Of a stretch of DNA of 8,031 nt, positions 1-6,976 are shown one piece after another; position 1 is the first letter of the stretch, and each line of letters starts with the position of its first letter. Under the pieces are notes generated by a model. The model worked only from the letters and a program-made list of their open reading frames with translations, did not search any database and had not been told where the DNA came from. Source of the stretch: an uncultured Dictyoglomus sp. (GTDB taxonomy: Bacteria > Dictyoglomota > Dictyoglomia > Dictyoglomales > Dictyoglomaceae); the NCBI GenBank assembly GCA_938039765.1, contig CALHTV010000119.1, positions 1-8,031 of the forward strand, given 5' to 3'. A program made the position numbers and the translations under genes.

Positions 1-569
1 TAGGAATTCTTCTCTTGGCAGGTATACTCCTTGGTAGATACTTTTGTGGTTGGTTGTGTCCCTTTGGATTTATTCAGGATTTATTATATAAAATTCCAAC
101 TAGAAAACTTAATATTGAAAATAGATATGCCACTTTTATAAGATGGAGTGTTTTAATCTCTCTAGTAATTATAATACCCTACATCACTCTGGAGCCTTGG
201 TTTTGTAAACTTTGTCCTGCAGGGACTTTAGAGGCTGGAATTCCTCAAGTTCTAATTAATCCTCCTTTGAGAAGACTTATAGGTTTTCTTTTTTTTATAA
301 AGATTTTAATTCTTTTAGTCTTTGTTATTTCTAGTATTTTTATATCAAGGCCCTTTTGTAGATTTATTTGCCCCTTGGGGACGATCTTATCTATATTTAA
401 TAAAGTTTCTTTTTATCATTTAGAAGTTGACTCCTCATGCACAGAGTGTAGTCTTTGTAAGCTAAAATGTCCTGTGAATATAGAGGTTTTTGAGGAACCT
501 AATTCTCCTCACTGTATAAGATGTCATGAGTGTTTTTCTTGTGGAAAAGTAAAATGGAAAATAAAATAA
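1..569 (+). CDS. NapH/YccM-like polyferredoxin membrane protein, C-terminal part (5' end outside the window)
   Basis: The frame is open to the left edge (first full codon at base 3), so the gene is cut and its start is not visible. Numbering residues from base 3, the fragment has CxxxCP motifs at C15/C19 and C119/C123, a CxxCP at C68/C71, and hydrophobic spans at about 47-59 and 93-115. Near the C terminus are a classic CxxCxxCxxxCP site (C146, C149, C152, C156) and a second cysteine group (C171, C174, C177, C180). Paired CxxxCP motifs beside membrane helices followed by ferredoxin-type cysteines are typical of the Fer4_5 family (NapH, NosR C-terminal part, YccM), which passes electrons across or along the inner membrane. 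The electron donor and acceptor cannot be told from the sequence. The last cysteine group is C-x2-C-x2-C-x2-C followed by Gly and lacks the usual proline. It lies 15 bases upstream of the ribonuclease gene, probably in one transcript. Confidence 0.85.
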   Translation, partial: GILLLAGILLGRYFCGWLCPFGFIQDLLYKIPTRKLNIENRYATFIRWSVLISLVIIIPYITLEPWFCKLCPAGTLEAGIPQVLINPPLRRLIGFLFFIKILILLVFVISSIFISRPFCRFICPLGTILSIFNKVSFYHLEVDSSCTECSLCKLKCPVNIEVFEEPNSPHCIRCHECFSCGKVKWKIK

Positions 570-584
570 AAAGAGGGTGTTATA

Positions 585-2132
585 ATGAAAATTTCCTTTT
601 ATGGGGCTGCTGGTGAAGTTACAGGATCGTGCTTTCTTGTAGAAAATTCTTATAAATATCTCGTAGATTGTGGTATATTTCAGGGAAAATCAGAGAGAGA
701 AAATGAATCCCCATTTCCTTTTAATCCACGAGATATAAAAGCTGTTATTCTTACTCATGCCCATTTAGATCATTCAGGAAGAATTCCAAAACTTGTTAAA
801 GAAGGTTTTAATGGAAAGATATATGCTACTTATCCTACTATAGAACTTTGTGAAATATTATGGCTTGATACTGTTAAGTTAATGAAAGAGGAAGTGGATA
901 GGATAAATAGGAAAAAATTAAGGTCAGGTAAACCCTTGGTAGAGCCTCTCTATACAGAAAGAGAGGTAGAAAGAGCTATGAAACTTTTTGAGCCAGTGCC
1001 TTATGATGAAGTAATAGATCTTTCGGATATAAAGATAAGATTTAGGGATTCGGCTCATATTTTGGGAGCTTCTTCTTTGGAACTTTGGGGTAATGGTACT
1101 AAGATTGTATTTTCTGGGGATATAGGACCTGAAAACAATGTAATGGAAGGAAGTCCTTCGATTATTGAGGATGCTGATTATGTAATTTTAGAATCTACTT
1201 ATGGGGACAGACTTCATAAAACTTTAGATGAGACTAGGAAGGAATTTGAGACAGTAATATTAGAGGCCTTAAACCAGAATGGAAAAATTCTTATTCCTTC
1301 CTTTGTTGTAGATAGGGCTCAAAGAGTTATGTATGAACTTTTGCTTCTTAGTCTTAAATATCCTTTTTTAACTAAAATACCTATATTTTTTGATAGTCCA
1401 ATGGGTAAAAAGGTTACTGAGGTTTATGAAAAACATAGTAATCTGCTTTCAGGAGAGATTCAAAAATTATTTTTAGAGGGGATAAGTCCTTTTAATTTAG
1501 ACAATTTAAAGTATCTTTCCACTTCTGATGAATCTAAAAGTATTAATGATATAGAAACAGGAATTATTATTGCTGGAAGTGGAATGTGTACTGGAGGGAG
1601 AATATTACATCATTTAAAGCATAATCTGTGGAAGGAAAATACCCATGTAATTTTTGTGGGATATCAAGCCCAAGGAACCTTAGGAAGAAAGATAGTAGAT
1701 GGAGAAAAGATAGTGCATATTATGGGAGAGGAGATAAATGTTAAGGCTAAAGTTCATACTATTAATGGTTTCTCAGCTCATGCTGACCAGAGAGATCTTT
1801 TAAAATGGGCGGAATATTTTAAGGGAGACTCTGTTTTTGTTATAGTTCATGGAGAGCCAAAAGCTTCTCAAGCTTTAAGTCAGATTTTGCAACTTAAAGG
1901 TAGAAGAACACTTATTCCTACTTATGCTCAAAGTTTTGATCTTCAAAGGAAAGAAATGATCGCACCTAAAATTTCCCCAAGCTTCGAATTAGAACCTTTA
2001 ATAGAGAATTTAAAAAGTTATGCTACAAAACTTAGTTCTAAAACTATATCTCAAGATCTAGAGACCTATTCTTTGTTGAAGTCTGTTCTTTATCTTTTGG
2101 AGGAGATAGATAGGAGGACAAGTTCCTTATGA
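585..2132 (+). CDS. Beta-CASP metallo-beta-lactamase-fold ribonuclease (CPSF/TTHA0252-like)
   Basis: This 515-residue protein is a predicted cytoplasmic two-zinc RNA-processing nuclease. Metallo-beta-lactamase motifs are all present: D28 in LVDCG, the HxHxDH signature HAHLDH at 58-63, H158 in DSAHILGA and D179 in FSGDIG. The inserted beta-CASP domain and its motifs follow: motif A E203 in LESTYGD, motif B H399 in FSAHAD and motif C H422 in VHGEP. A glycine-rich GSGMCTGGR segment (331-339) and the VGYQAQGTLG segment (358-367) are characteristic of the bacterial/archaeal RNA-specificity (RMMBL) group. No KH domains are seen. Bacterial relatives such as TTHA0252 are about 430 residues; here the conserved part ends near 455 and a helical, charged tail of roughly 60 residues follows. 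The ATG at 585 has an AGAGGG ribosome binding site 7 bases upstream. The stop overlaps the start of the M28 gene by 4 bases. Substrate RNA is unknown. RNase J is less likely because its architecture and length differ. Confidence 0.93.
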   Translation: MKISFYGAAGEVTGSCFLVENSYKYLVDCGIFQGKSERENESPFPFNPRDIKAVILTHAHLDHSGRIPKLVKEGFNGKIYATYPTIELCEILWLDTVKLMKEEVDRINRKKLRSGKPLVEPLYTEREVERAMKLFEPVPYDEVIDLSDIKIRFRDSAHILGASSLELWGNGTKIVFSGDIGPENNVMEGSPSIIEDADYVILESTYGDRLHKTLDETRKEFETVILEALNQNGKILIPSFVVDRAQRVMYELLLLSLKYPFLTKIPIFFDSPMGKKVTEVYEKHSNLLSGEIQKLFLEGISPFNLDNLKYLSTSDESKSINDIETGIIIAGSGMCTGGRILHHLKHNLWKENTHVIFVGYQAQGTLGRKIVDGEKIVHIMGEEINVKAKVHTINGFSAHADQRDLLKWAEYFKGDSVFVIVHGEPKASQALSQILQLKGRRTLIPTYAQSFDLQRKEMIAPKISPSFELEPLIENLKSYATKLSSKTISQDLETYSLLKSVLYLLEEIDRRTSSL

Positions 2133-3394
2133 AGAAAATTAAGATTAATTTATTTCTATTAATATTTCTTATATTTATTCTTTCTCCTTTAAGATCATCT
2201 TTAAGAGGAGATTTTGCGCTAAATATAATTAGAGAGATATCAAGAGAAGAATACATGGGAAGGCAAGCTGGAACTTTAGGAAACTTTAAGGCTTTAGACT
2301 TTGTAGGAAAGGAATTAAAACTTTTGGGTTTATCTGAAGTTATCTATCAGGAGTTTCCTGTGGAAGTTTTTGAATATAAGGATATTCCTAAATTAATTTT
2401 GAAATATGAGGAAAATGAAATAAAAAGTTATAAATATCGAGAAGATTTTAGAGATAGATTTTCAGGAAATTATGAAAAAGAAGCTTATGTAAGCTCAAAT
2501 ATTCAAGAAATTAAAAATTCTTTTTGGATAACATCATATAAAGGAAATATAAGTAGAGATATTGCAGTTGCTGATATCTATGGGGCTGAAGGAATAATTG
2601 TTGGCCTTTCTAGGAATATGGTGGATTTGTTATCTCAAAGGTCTTTATATTTTCTGAAAGAGAATATACCTGTAGTTTATGTTGCTCCGTGGGTTTACGA
2701 AGAAATATTAAGTTACTTAAAAAGTAAAAGACAGATTAAGATGTATTATAAGATTGAGTATAAGAAAGAAATAGATAAAGCTTATAATCTTTTATTTTAT
2801 ATACCCTCCGAAAGAAACACTAAAAAAACTATTGTCCTTACTGCTCATATAGACCATGTAGGAAGGGATTATGATGGGAGTTATTTTCCCGGAGCAAATG
2901 ATAATGCGTCAGGAGTAGGTGTGCTTATGGAGATTGCGAAGGAACTTTTAGAAGGAGGTAACAGATATCCTTTTAATTTTTTATTTTTAATAACTAATGG
3001 AGAAGAAAAGGGACTTTTAGGGGCAAATTATTTTATGGAGAATCCTACTATTTCTTTGGAAGATGTAATTTTGAATATTAATTTTGATTGTGTGGGAAAA
3101 GGAAAAAAAAGGATTATAAGTTATAATTCTTATGCTAAAAAAATAGTAGAAAAATTGAGATTTATGAATAATGTTGAATTTGCTAAGGATGTTTTTATTA
3201 ACGAGTCAGATCAATATTTGTTTCATCTTTATGAAATTCCCTTTTTGTTTTTTATAAATATTGAAGAAAATGGAGAAATTCCGAGTTTACATAATAAAAC
3301 TGATACATGGAATAAAATTTCTAGAGAAAATCTCATGTATGTCATCAATGATTTCTTTAGTATAATAACGATGTTATCTTTAAATTCTTTTTAA
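2129..3394 (+). CDS. Exported/membrane-anchored M28-family zinc aminopeptidase-like protein
   Basis: The 421-residue protein starts with a Lys-rich N terminus and one hydrophobic segment (about residues 7-20), which is a signal peptide or signal anchor, so the enzyme acts outside the inner membrane. Residues about 120-215 look like a protease-associated (PA)-type insert, with DIYGAEGIIVGL at 149-160. The M28 catalytic part covers about 220-421. Predicted zinc ligands are H240 (TAHIDH, with D242 supporting), D258 (GANDNASG, bridging), E293, D320 (NFDCVG) and H388 (SLHNKTD). E292 in NGEEKG is the expected general base. All key residues are present, so it should be active, hydrolysing amino-terminal residues from peptides. 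The true substrate is unknown, and M28 also includes carboxypeptidases and glutaminyl cyclases. The ATG overlaps the ribonuclease stop (ATGA). An AGGAGG at 2112-2117 inside the upstream gene serves it with an 11-base spacing. Confidence 0.9.
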   Translation: MKKIKINLFLLIFLIFILSPLRSSLRGDFALNIIREISREEYMGRQAGTLGNFKALDFVGKELKLLGLSEVIYQEFPVEVFEYKDIPKLILKYEENEIKSYKYREDFRDRFSGNYEKEAYVSSNIQEIKNSFWITSYKGNISRDIAVADIYGAEGIIVGLSRNMVDLLSQRSLYFLKENIPVVYVAPWVYEEILSYLKSKRQIKMYYKIEYKKEIDKAYNLLFYIPSERNTKKTIVLTAHIDHVGRDYDGSYFPGANDNASGVGVLMEIAKELLEGGNRYPFNFLFLITNGEEKGLLGANYFMENPTISLEDVILNINFDCVGKGKKRIISYNSYAKKIVEKLRFMNNVEFAKDVFINESDQYLFHLYEIPFLFFINIEENGEIPSLHNKTDTWNKISRENLMYVINDFFSIITMLSLNSF

Positions 3395-3417
3395 AAATTT
3401 TTAGTTAGAATTATAAT
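3389..3417 (+). promoter_or_regulatory. Candidate pst operon promoter
   Basis: A perfect TATAAT lies at 3412-3417, 43 bases before the pstS ATG. The hexamer at the 17-base spacing (3389-3394, TTTTAA) matches the TTGACA consensus poorly. A good -10 with a poor -35 is what activator-dependent phosphate promoters often show, but this DNA is so AT-rich that a chance TATAAT is possible. No GC-rich hairpin terminator for the upstream genes is visible in the 66-base gap, so some read-through from the M28 gene is also possible. Confidence 0.45.
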
Positions 3418-3440
3418 GAGGTTAATATGGTTTTTAGTTA
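3398..3440 (+). repeat. 10-base direct repeat TTTTTAGTTA in the pstS leader
   Basis: TTTTTAGTTA occurs exactly at 3398-3407 and again at 3431-3440, a period of 33 bases, close to three helical turns. Between them GTTA occurs once more at 3421-3424, so GTTA appears at 3404, 3421 and 3437. The first copy sits just upstream of the candidate -10 box and the second lies in the expected leader RNA. It could be a binding site of a PhoB/PhoP-type regulator, but it does not match the E. coli Pho box or the 11-base-spaced TTAACA repeats of Bacillus. Low-complexity AT sequence may explain it. Confidence 0.35.
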
Positions 3441-3460
3441 AAATAAGGAGGAGTTTTTAA

Positions 3461-4453
3461 ATGAAGAAAGCTATTTTAGTCATACTTCTCCTTTTAATGG
3501 TTTTTAATATTTATGGGGCTGTTCTTATAAACGGCGCAGGAGCTACATTTCCATATCCTCTTTACTCTCGGTGGTTTTATGATTTTGAAAAGGAGATGGG
3601 TATTAAGGTAAATTATCAGCCTATAGGAAGTGGGGCAGGTATAGAGCAGATTAAAGCAGGCACAGTAGATTTTGGGGCAAGTGATTCTCCAATTCTACCC
3701 TCAGATCAAAATAAATTTAATCTTATTATGGTACCAACTGTGGCAGGTGGAATAGCTATAGTATATAATCTTCCTGGAATTGGAAAGGGTTTAAAGCTTT
3801 CTAGGAGTGTTTTAGTAGATATCTTTCTTGGGAAAATCAAACTCTGGAATGATCCTAGAATTACTTCTTTAAATCCTAATTTTAAAATTCCTCCTATGCC
3901 TATTGTAGTTGTGAGAAGATCTGATGGAAGTGGTACTACGGATATATTTACTCAATTTTTGTCGGCTATAAGTCCCGAATGGAAGAATAAAGTTGGAAGT
4001 GGAACTTCTGTAAATTGGCCTGTGGGAGTTGGAGGAAGGGGTAATATGGGGGTTGCAGGTTATATAAAAAATACAGTAGGATCTATTGGTTATTTAGAGG
4101 TAGCTTATGCTTTGCAAAATAATTTATCTTATGCTCTTATTCAAAATAAGGAAGGGGCTTTTGTAGCACCTGAAATTAAGAATATTAAAAGTGCTTTAGA
4201 GAGGGTTAAGGTTCCTTCTGATTTCTATATCTATCCTGTGGACGCGCCTGGCAAGGAGAGCTATCCTATCGTAGGTTATACCTTTATACTAATAAGAAGA
4301 GATTTAAAAGATAAGGAAAAGAGAGAAGCGTTATTTAAATTAATGTCGTGGATATATGAGAAAGGAGATAAAATGGCAGAAGAACTTTATTATATACCTT
4401 TACCTAAAAATATTAAGGATTTAGCCTTAAAGAGATTAGAAATACTTAAGTAA
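3461..4453 (+). CDS. pstS: Phosphate ABC transporter, periplasmic phosphate-binding protein PstS
   Basis: PstS captures phosphate outside the inner membrane and delivers it to the PstCA channel. The 330-residue protein has a Sec signal peptide (residues 1 to about 19-20: two lysines, then a long Leu/Ile/Val core). No lipobox cysteine is present, so the mature protein should be soluble in a periplasm rather than lipid-anchored. Phosphate-binding segments are all recognisable: GAGATFP (25-31, T29 and F30), GSGAG (S57), GASDSP (D75) and RSDGSGTT (R153, D155, S157, G158, T159), aligning with the E. coli PstS ligands. The GRGNMGVAGYI segment (192-202) and the NTVGSIGYLEVAYA segment (204-217) are also family hallmarks. 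The ATG has a strong AAGGAGGAG site at 3445-3453 with 7-base spacing, fitting the need for excess binding protein. It is the first gene of the pst operon and is followed by pstC after 6 bases. Confidence 0.97.
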   Translation: MKKAILVILLLLMVFNIYGAVLINGAGATFPYPLYSRWFYDFEKEMGIKVNYQPIGSGAGIEQIKAGTVDFGASDSPILPSDQNKFNLIMVPTVAGGIAIVYNLPGIGKGLKLSRSVLVDIFLGKIKLWNDPRITSLNPNFKIPPMPIVVVRRSDGSGTTDIFTQFLSAISPEWKNKVGSGTSVNWPVGVGGRGNMGVAGYIKNTVGSIGYLEVAYALQNNLSYALIQNKEGAFVAPEIKNIKSALERVKVPSDFYIYPVDAPGKESYPIVGYTFILIRRDLKDKEKREALFKLMSWIYEKGDKMAEELYYIPLPKNIKDLALKRLEILK

Positions 4454-4459
4454 AAAATT

Positions 4460-5368
4460 ATGAAAAAGAATTTAGGAGATAAAATATTTAAAGGAATAGC
4501 TTTATTTTCAAGTCTCTTTGTGATACTACTTGTTTTTTTTCTATTCGTTGAACTTTTGATTTATTCTTTCCCTAGTATAAAAAAGTTTGGAATATACTTT
4601 TTTATCGATAAAATATGGGATCCTGTAACAGAAAGGTACGGAGCTTTGCCTGCCATATACGGCACTATAGTGACTTCTATATTAGCTTTATTAATCGCTT
4701 TTCCTTTAAGTATTGGAATTGCTATTTTTATATCTGAATTGGCTCCTCCAGCTCTTAAACGTCCTTTGTCCTTTATCATTGAACTTTTGGGAGCTATTCC
4801 AAGTCTTATTTATGGTATGTGGGGACTTTTTTCTCTTGCTCCTTTAGTACAGTTAAAAATAGGACCTTTCTTACAAAGAATTTTAGGATTTCTTCCCTTC
4901 TTTCAAGGATATCCTCTTGGAGTAGGATACTTAACGGCAGGTATAGTTTTATCAGTAATGATTATTCCTACAATTTCTTCTCTTTCTAGGGAAATTCTTA
5001 TGGCAGTACCTATAGATCAGAGGGAAGCTGGATATGCTCTTGGCATGACTAAGTGGGAGGTTATATGGAAAATAGTGCTTGGAAATGCTAGGTCTGGAAT
5101 TTTTGCAGCAGGAATATTGGGATTAGGTAGGGCTTTAGGGGAGGCTGTTGCAGTAACTATGGTTATAGGTAACTTTCCTAATATATCTGTTTCACTCTTC
5201 TCTCCTGGTGTGACCATAACAAGTGTTATTATTAATGAATTTGCAGAAGCTGCAGGACAGCTTAAAATATCTGTTCTTATGGAGCTTGCTCTAGTACTTT
5301 TTTTAATTACTTTTTTAATTATGGGACTTGCTCGATATTATATTTTAAAAAGGATTGAGGGAAGATGA
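4460..5368 (+). CDS. pstC: Phosphate ABC transporter permease PstC
   Basis: PstC is one of two membrane subunits forming the phosphate channel with PstA. The 302-residue protein has about six hydrophobic spans: roughly 13-36, 65-93, 104-130, 153-175, 212-237 and 271-292. The EAA-type loop that docks on the ATPase is at about 188-208 (REAGYALGMTKWEVIWKIV), followed by a GLGRALGEA segment (221-229) typical of the PstC/PstA family. Segment length and the N-terminal half place it with PstC rather than PstA, as does its position directly after pstS. The ATG lies 6 bases after the pstS stop, and no convincing ribosome binding site precedes it, so translation is probably coupled to pstS. No other start codon gives a complete first helix. 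Its stop overlaps the pstA start by 4 bases (ATGA at 5365-5368). Confidence 0.96.
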   Translation: MKKNLGDKIFKGIALFSSLFVILLVFFLFVELLIYSFPSIKKFGIYFFIDKIWDPVTERYGALPAIYGTIVTSILALLIAFPLSIGIAIFISELAPPALKRPLSFIIELLGAIPSLIYGMWGLFSLAPLVQLKIGPFLQRILGFLPFFQGYPLGVGYLTAGIVLSVMIIPTISSLSREILMAVPIDQREAGYALGMTKWEVIWKIVLGNARSGIFAAGILGLGRALGEAVAVTMVIGNFPNISVSLFSPGVTITSVIINEFAEAAGQLKISVLMELALVLFLITFLIMGLARYYILKRIEGR

Positions 5369-6198
5369 GTTATAAAAAGAGAAAAATAGTTAATAAATTA
5401 ATGCTAACCATAAGTGTTTTTACTTTTCTTATAGGAGCTTTCTTTCTTTTTTGGATTTTAGGAGACGTATTTTTAAAAGGGGCAAGATACATTAATTGGC
5501 GAATGTTTATCGAAGTTCCTAAACCTCCAGGAGTTCCAGGAGGCGGTATAGGGAATGCCTTGGTTGGAACATTTATATTAACCATATTAGCGAGTATCAT
5601 AGGTGTTCCTATTGGAATCATGGTAGGAGTATACGTAAATGAATATGGGAGAGGAAAATTAGCATGGTGGACTAAGTTTTTAACAGAAGTTTTAACTAGC
5701 TTTCCTACTATAATTATAGGGGTGTTTGTATATATTATCTTGGTAGTCCCTATGAAGTCTTTTTCAGCTTTAGCTGGGGGTATTGCTTTGGGAATAATTA
5801 TGCTTCCTATTATTGCAAAATCAGCTGATGAGGCCATAAAAATGGTGCCAATTTCTTTGAGAGAAGCAGCTTATGCTCTCGGAATACCAAAATGGAAAAC
5901 CATTTTAAGAGTAGTTATTCCTTCGGCTTCTGGTGGTATTATTACAGGGATAATGATTGGTATAGCTAGGGTTATGGGGGAGACTGCTCCCTTGCTCTTT
6001 ACCTCTCTTAATAATGTATACTGGAGTGTAAGTTTGACAAAACCTATAGGAAGTCTTACGGTTACCATATTTAATTATGCTACTTCTCCTTATGATGATT
6101 GGAGAAATATGGCTTATGCCTCAGCTTTTATTTTAGTTCTACTAGTTTTGTTTTTGAATATTATTGCTAGGTTATATGCTGGTAAAAGAAGGAAATAA
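5365..6198 (+). CDS. pstA: Phosphate ABC transporter permease PstA
   Basis: PstA is the second channel subunit of the phosphate importer. The 277-residue protein has a basic N terminus, a first membrane helix at about 13-33, then further spans near 64-91, 108-130, 134-152, 188-210 and 250-270. The PGVPGGGIGNALVGT segment (55-69) before helix 2 is typical of PstA. The EAA cytoplasmic loop is at about 166-186 (REAAYALGIPKWKTILRVV), and ARVMGETAPL (201-210) matches the PstA consensus after it. The C-terminal YDDWRNMAYASA segment (243-254) is also characteristic. The start ATG overlaps the end of pstC by 4 bases, with GAGGG at 5357-5361 close upstream and AAGGA at 5350-5354 farther off. pstB follows 19 bases downstream. 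Confidence 0.96.
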   Translation: MSYKKRKIVNKLMLTISVFTFLIGAFFLFWILGDVFLKGARYINWRMFIEVPKPPGVPGGGIGNALVGTFILTILASIIGVPIGIMVGVYVNEYGRGKLAWWTKFLTEVLTSFPTIIIGVFVYIILVVPMKSFSALAGGIALGIIMLPIIAKSADEAIKMVPISLREAAYALGIPKWKTILRVVIPSASGGIITGIMIGIARVMGETAPLLFTSLNNVYWSVSLTKPIGSLTVTIFNYATSPYDDWRNMAYASAFILVLLVLFLNIIARLYAGKRRK

Positions 6199-6200
6199 AT

Positions 6201-6210
6201 AGAAGGAGGA
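6201..6210 (+). promoter_or_regulatory. Ribosome binding site fixing the pstB TTG start
   Basis: AGAAGGAGGA at 6201-6210 is a near-ideal Shine-Dalgarno sequence, 7 bases before TTG at 6218. It supports TTG rather than a later ATG as the pstB start, since the next methionine codon would remove the first conserved strand of the ATPase. Confidence 0.8.
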
Positions 6211-6217
6211 ATATAAG

Positions 6218-6976
6218 TTGGATAAGATAAGAGTTGAAAATTTAAATGCATGGTTTGGAAGTATGCAAGTATTGAAAAATATAAATGTCTCTTTAAAAGA
6301 AAAGAAAATCTCTGCAATAATAGGTCCTTCTGGATGTGGGAAAACAACTCTTCTTAGATGTTTTAATAGGTTACATGAATTGGTTCCAGGAGCAAGGGTT
6401 GAAGGAAAAATTTTCTTAGATAACACAAATATATATGAAAAAGAAGTGGATCCTGTAATGGTGAGAAGAAGAATTGGTATGGTATTTCAGAGACCAAATC
6501 TTTTTAATCATATGAGTATATATGATAATGTGATTGCTGGCTATTTACTTAATAACACAAAACTATCAAAGGAGAGAAAAGACGAGATTGTAGAACGTAG
6601 TCTTAGATTAGCAGGAATATGGGAGGAAGTAAAAAATAGGCTTAGAGATTACCCATCTGCTCTATCTGGAGGTCAACAACAAAGGGTATGTATTGCAAGA
6701 GCTTTAGCAGTAGAACCTGAAGTTCTTCTTATGGATGAGCCTACCTCTGCATTAGATCCTATTTCTACCTACCGTATTGAAGAGACCATAAGAGAATTAA
6801 AAGAGGAAGTTACAATTATTATAGTTACTCATAATATGCAACAAGCTGCAAGAGTTTCTGACGAGACAATTTTTATGTATATGGGAGAAATTATTGAGGT
6901 TGGATCAACTTCTCAGATCTTTACAAATCCTAAACAAAAACTTACCGAGGACTACATTACTGGAAAATTTGGATAA
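6218..6976 (+). CDS. pstB: Phosphate ABC transporter ATP-binding protein PstB
   Basis: PstB is the cytoplasmic ATPase that powers phosphate import. The 252-residue protein has all ABC motifs intact: Walker [10 protein letters not shown] (36-44), Q-loop Q91 in MVFQRPN, signature LSGGQQQR (149-156), Walker B LLMDEP (170-175, with D173 and E174), the D-loop SALD (177-180) and the H-loop H205 in VTHNMQQA. N-terminal [16 protein letters not shown] and C-terminal features such as [13 protein letters not shown] and [11 protein letters not shown] are PstB-specific rather than general ABC features. The start is TTG at 6218 behind a strong ribosome binding site. The segment after the Q-loop reads [14 protein letters not shown], one residue longer than the enterobacterial form; this variant also occurs in other PstB groups, so it is not a defect. 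It ends the operon; its stop codon directly abuts the stop of phoU on the opposite strand. Confidence 0.97.
   Translation: MDKIRVENLNAWFGSMQVLKNINVSLKEKKISAIIGPSGCGKTTLLRCFNRLHELVPGARVEGKIFLDNTNIYEKEVDPVMVRRRIGMVFQRPNLFNHMSIYDNVIAGYLLNNTKLSKERKDEIVERSLRLAGIWEEVKNRLRDYPSALSGGQQQRVCIARALAVEPEVLLMDEPTSALDPISTYRIEETIRELKEEVTIIIVTHNMQQAARVSDETIFMYMGEIIEVGSTSQIFTNPKQKLTEDYITGKFG

Noticed and set aside
15..17. TTG at 15 as the start of the iron-sulfur protein gene.
   Set aside because: The frame is open to the left edge and begins in the middle of a membrane helix and cysteine motif region; the protein must start upstream of the window.
3393..3402. AAAAATTTTT just after the M28 stop as an intrinsic terminator.
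   Set aside because: It has no loop and no G or C in the stem, so it would not form a stable RNA hairpin.
5370..5837. A 155-codon open frame on the minus strand inside pstA.
   Set aside because: It is fully antisense to a well-supported gene, its predicted protein is low-complexity Ile/Pro-rich as expected for the reverse of a membrane gene, and no ribosome binding site or promoter supports it.
6512..6560. One-residue-longer segment after the PstB Q-loop as a possible indel.
   Set aside because: The frame and all downstream ABC motifs are intact, and similar 'RPN-x-F-x-x-MSI' forms occur in other PstB groups.
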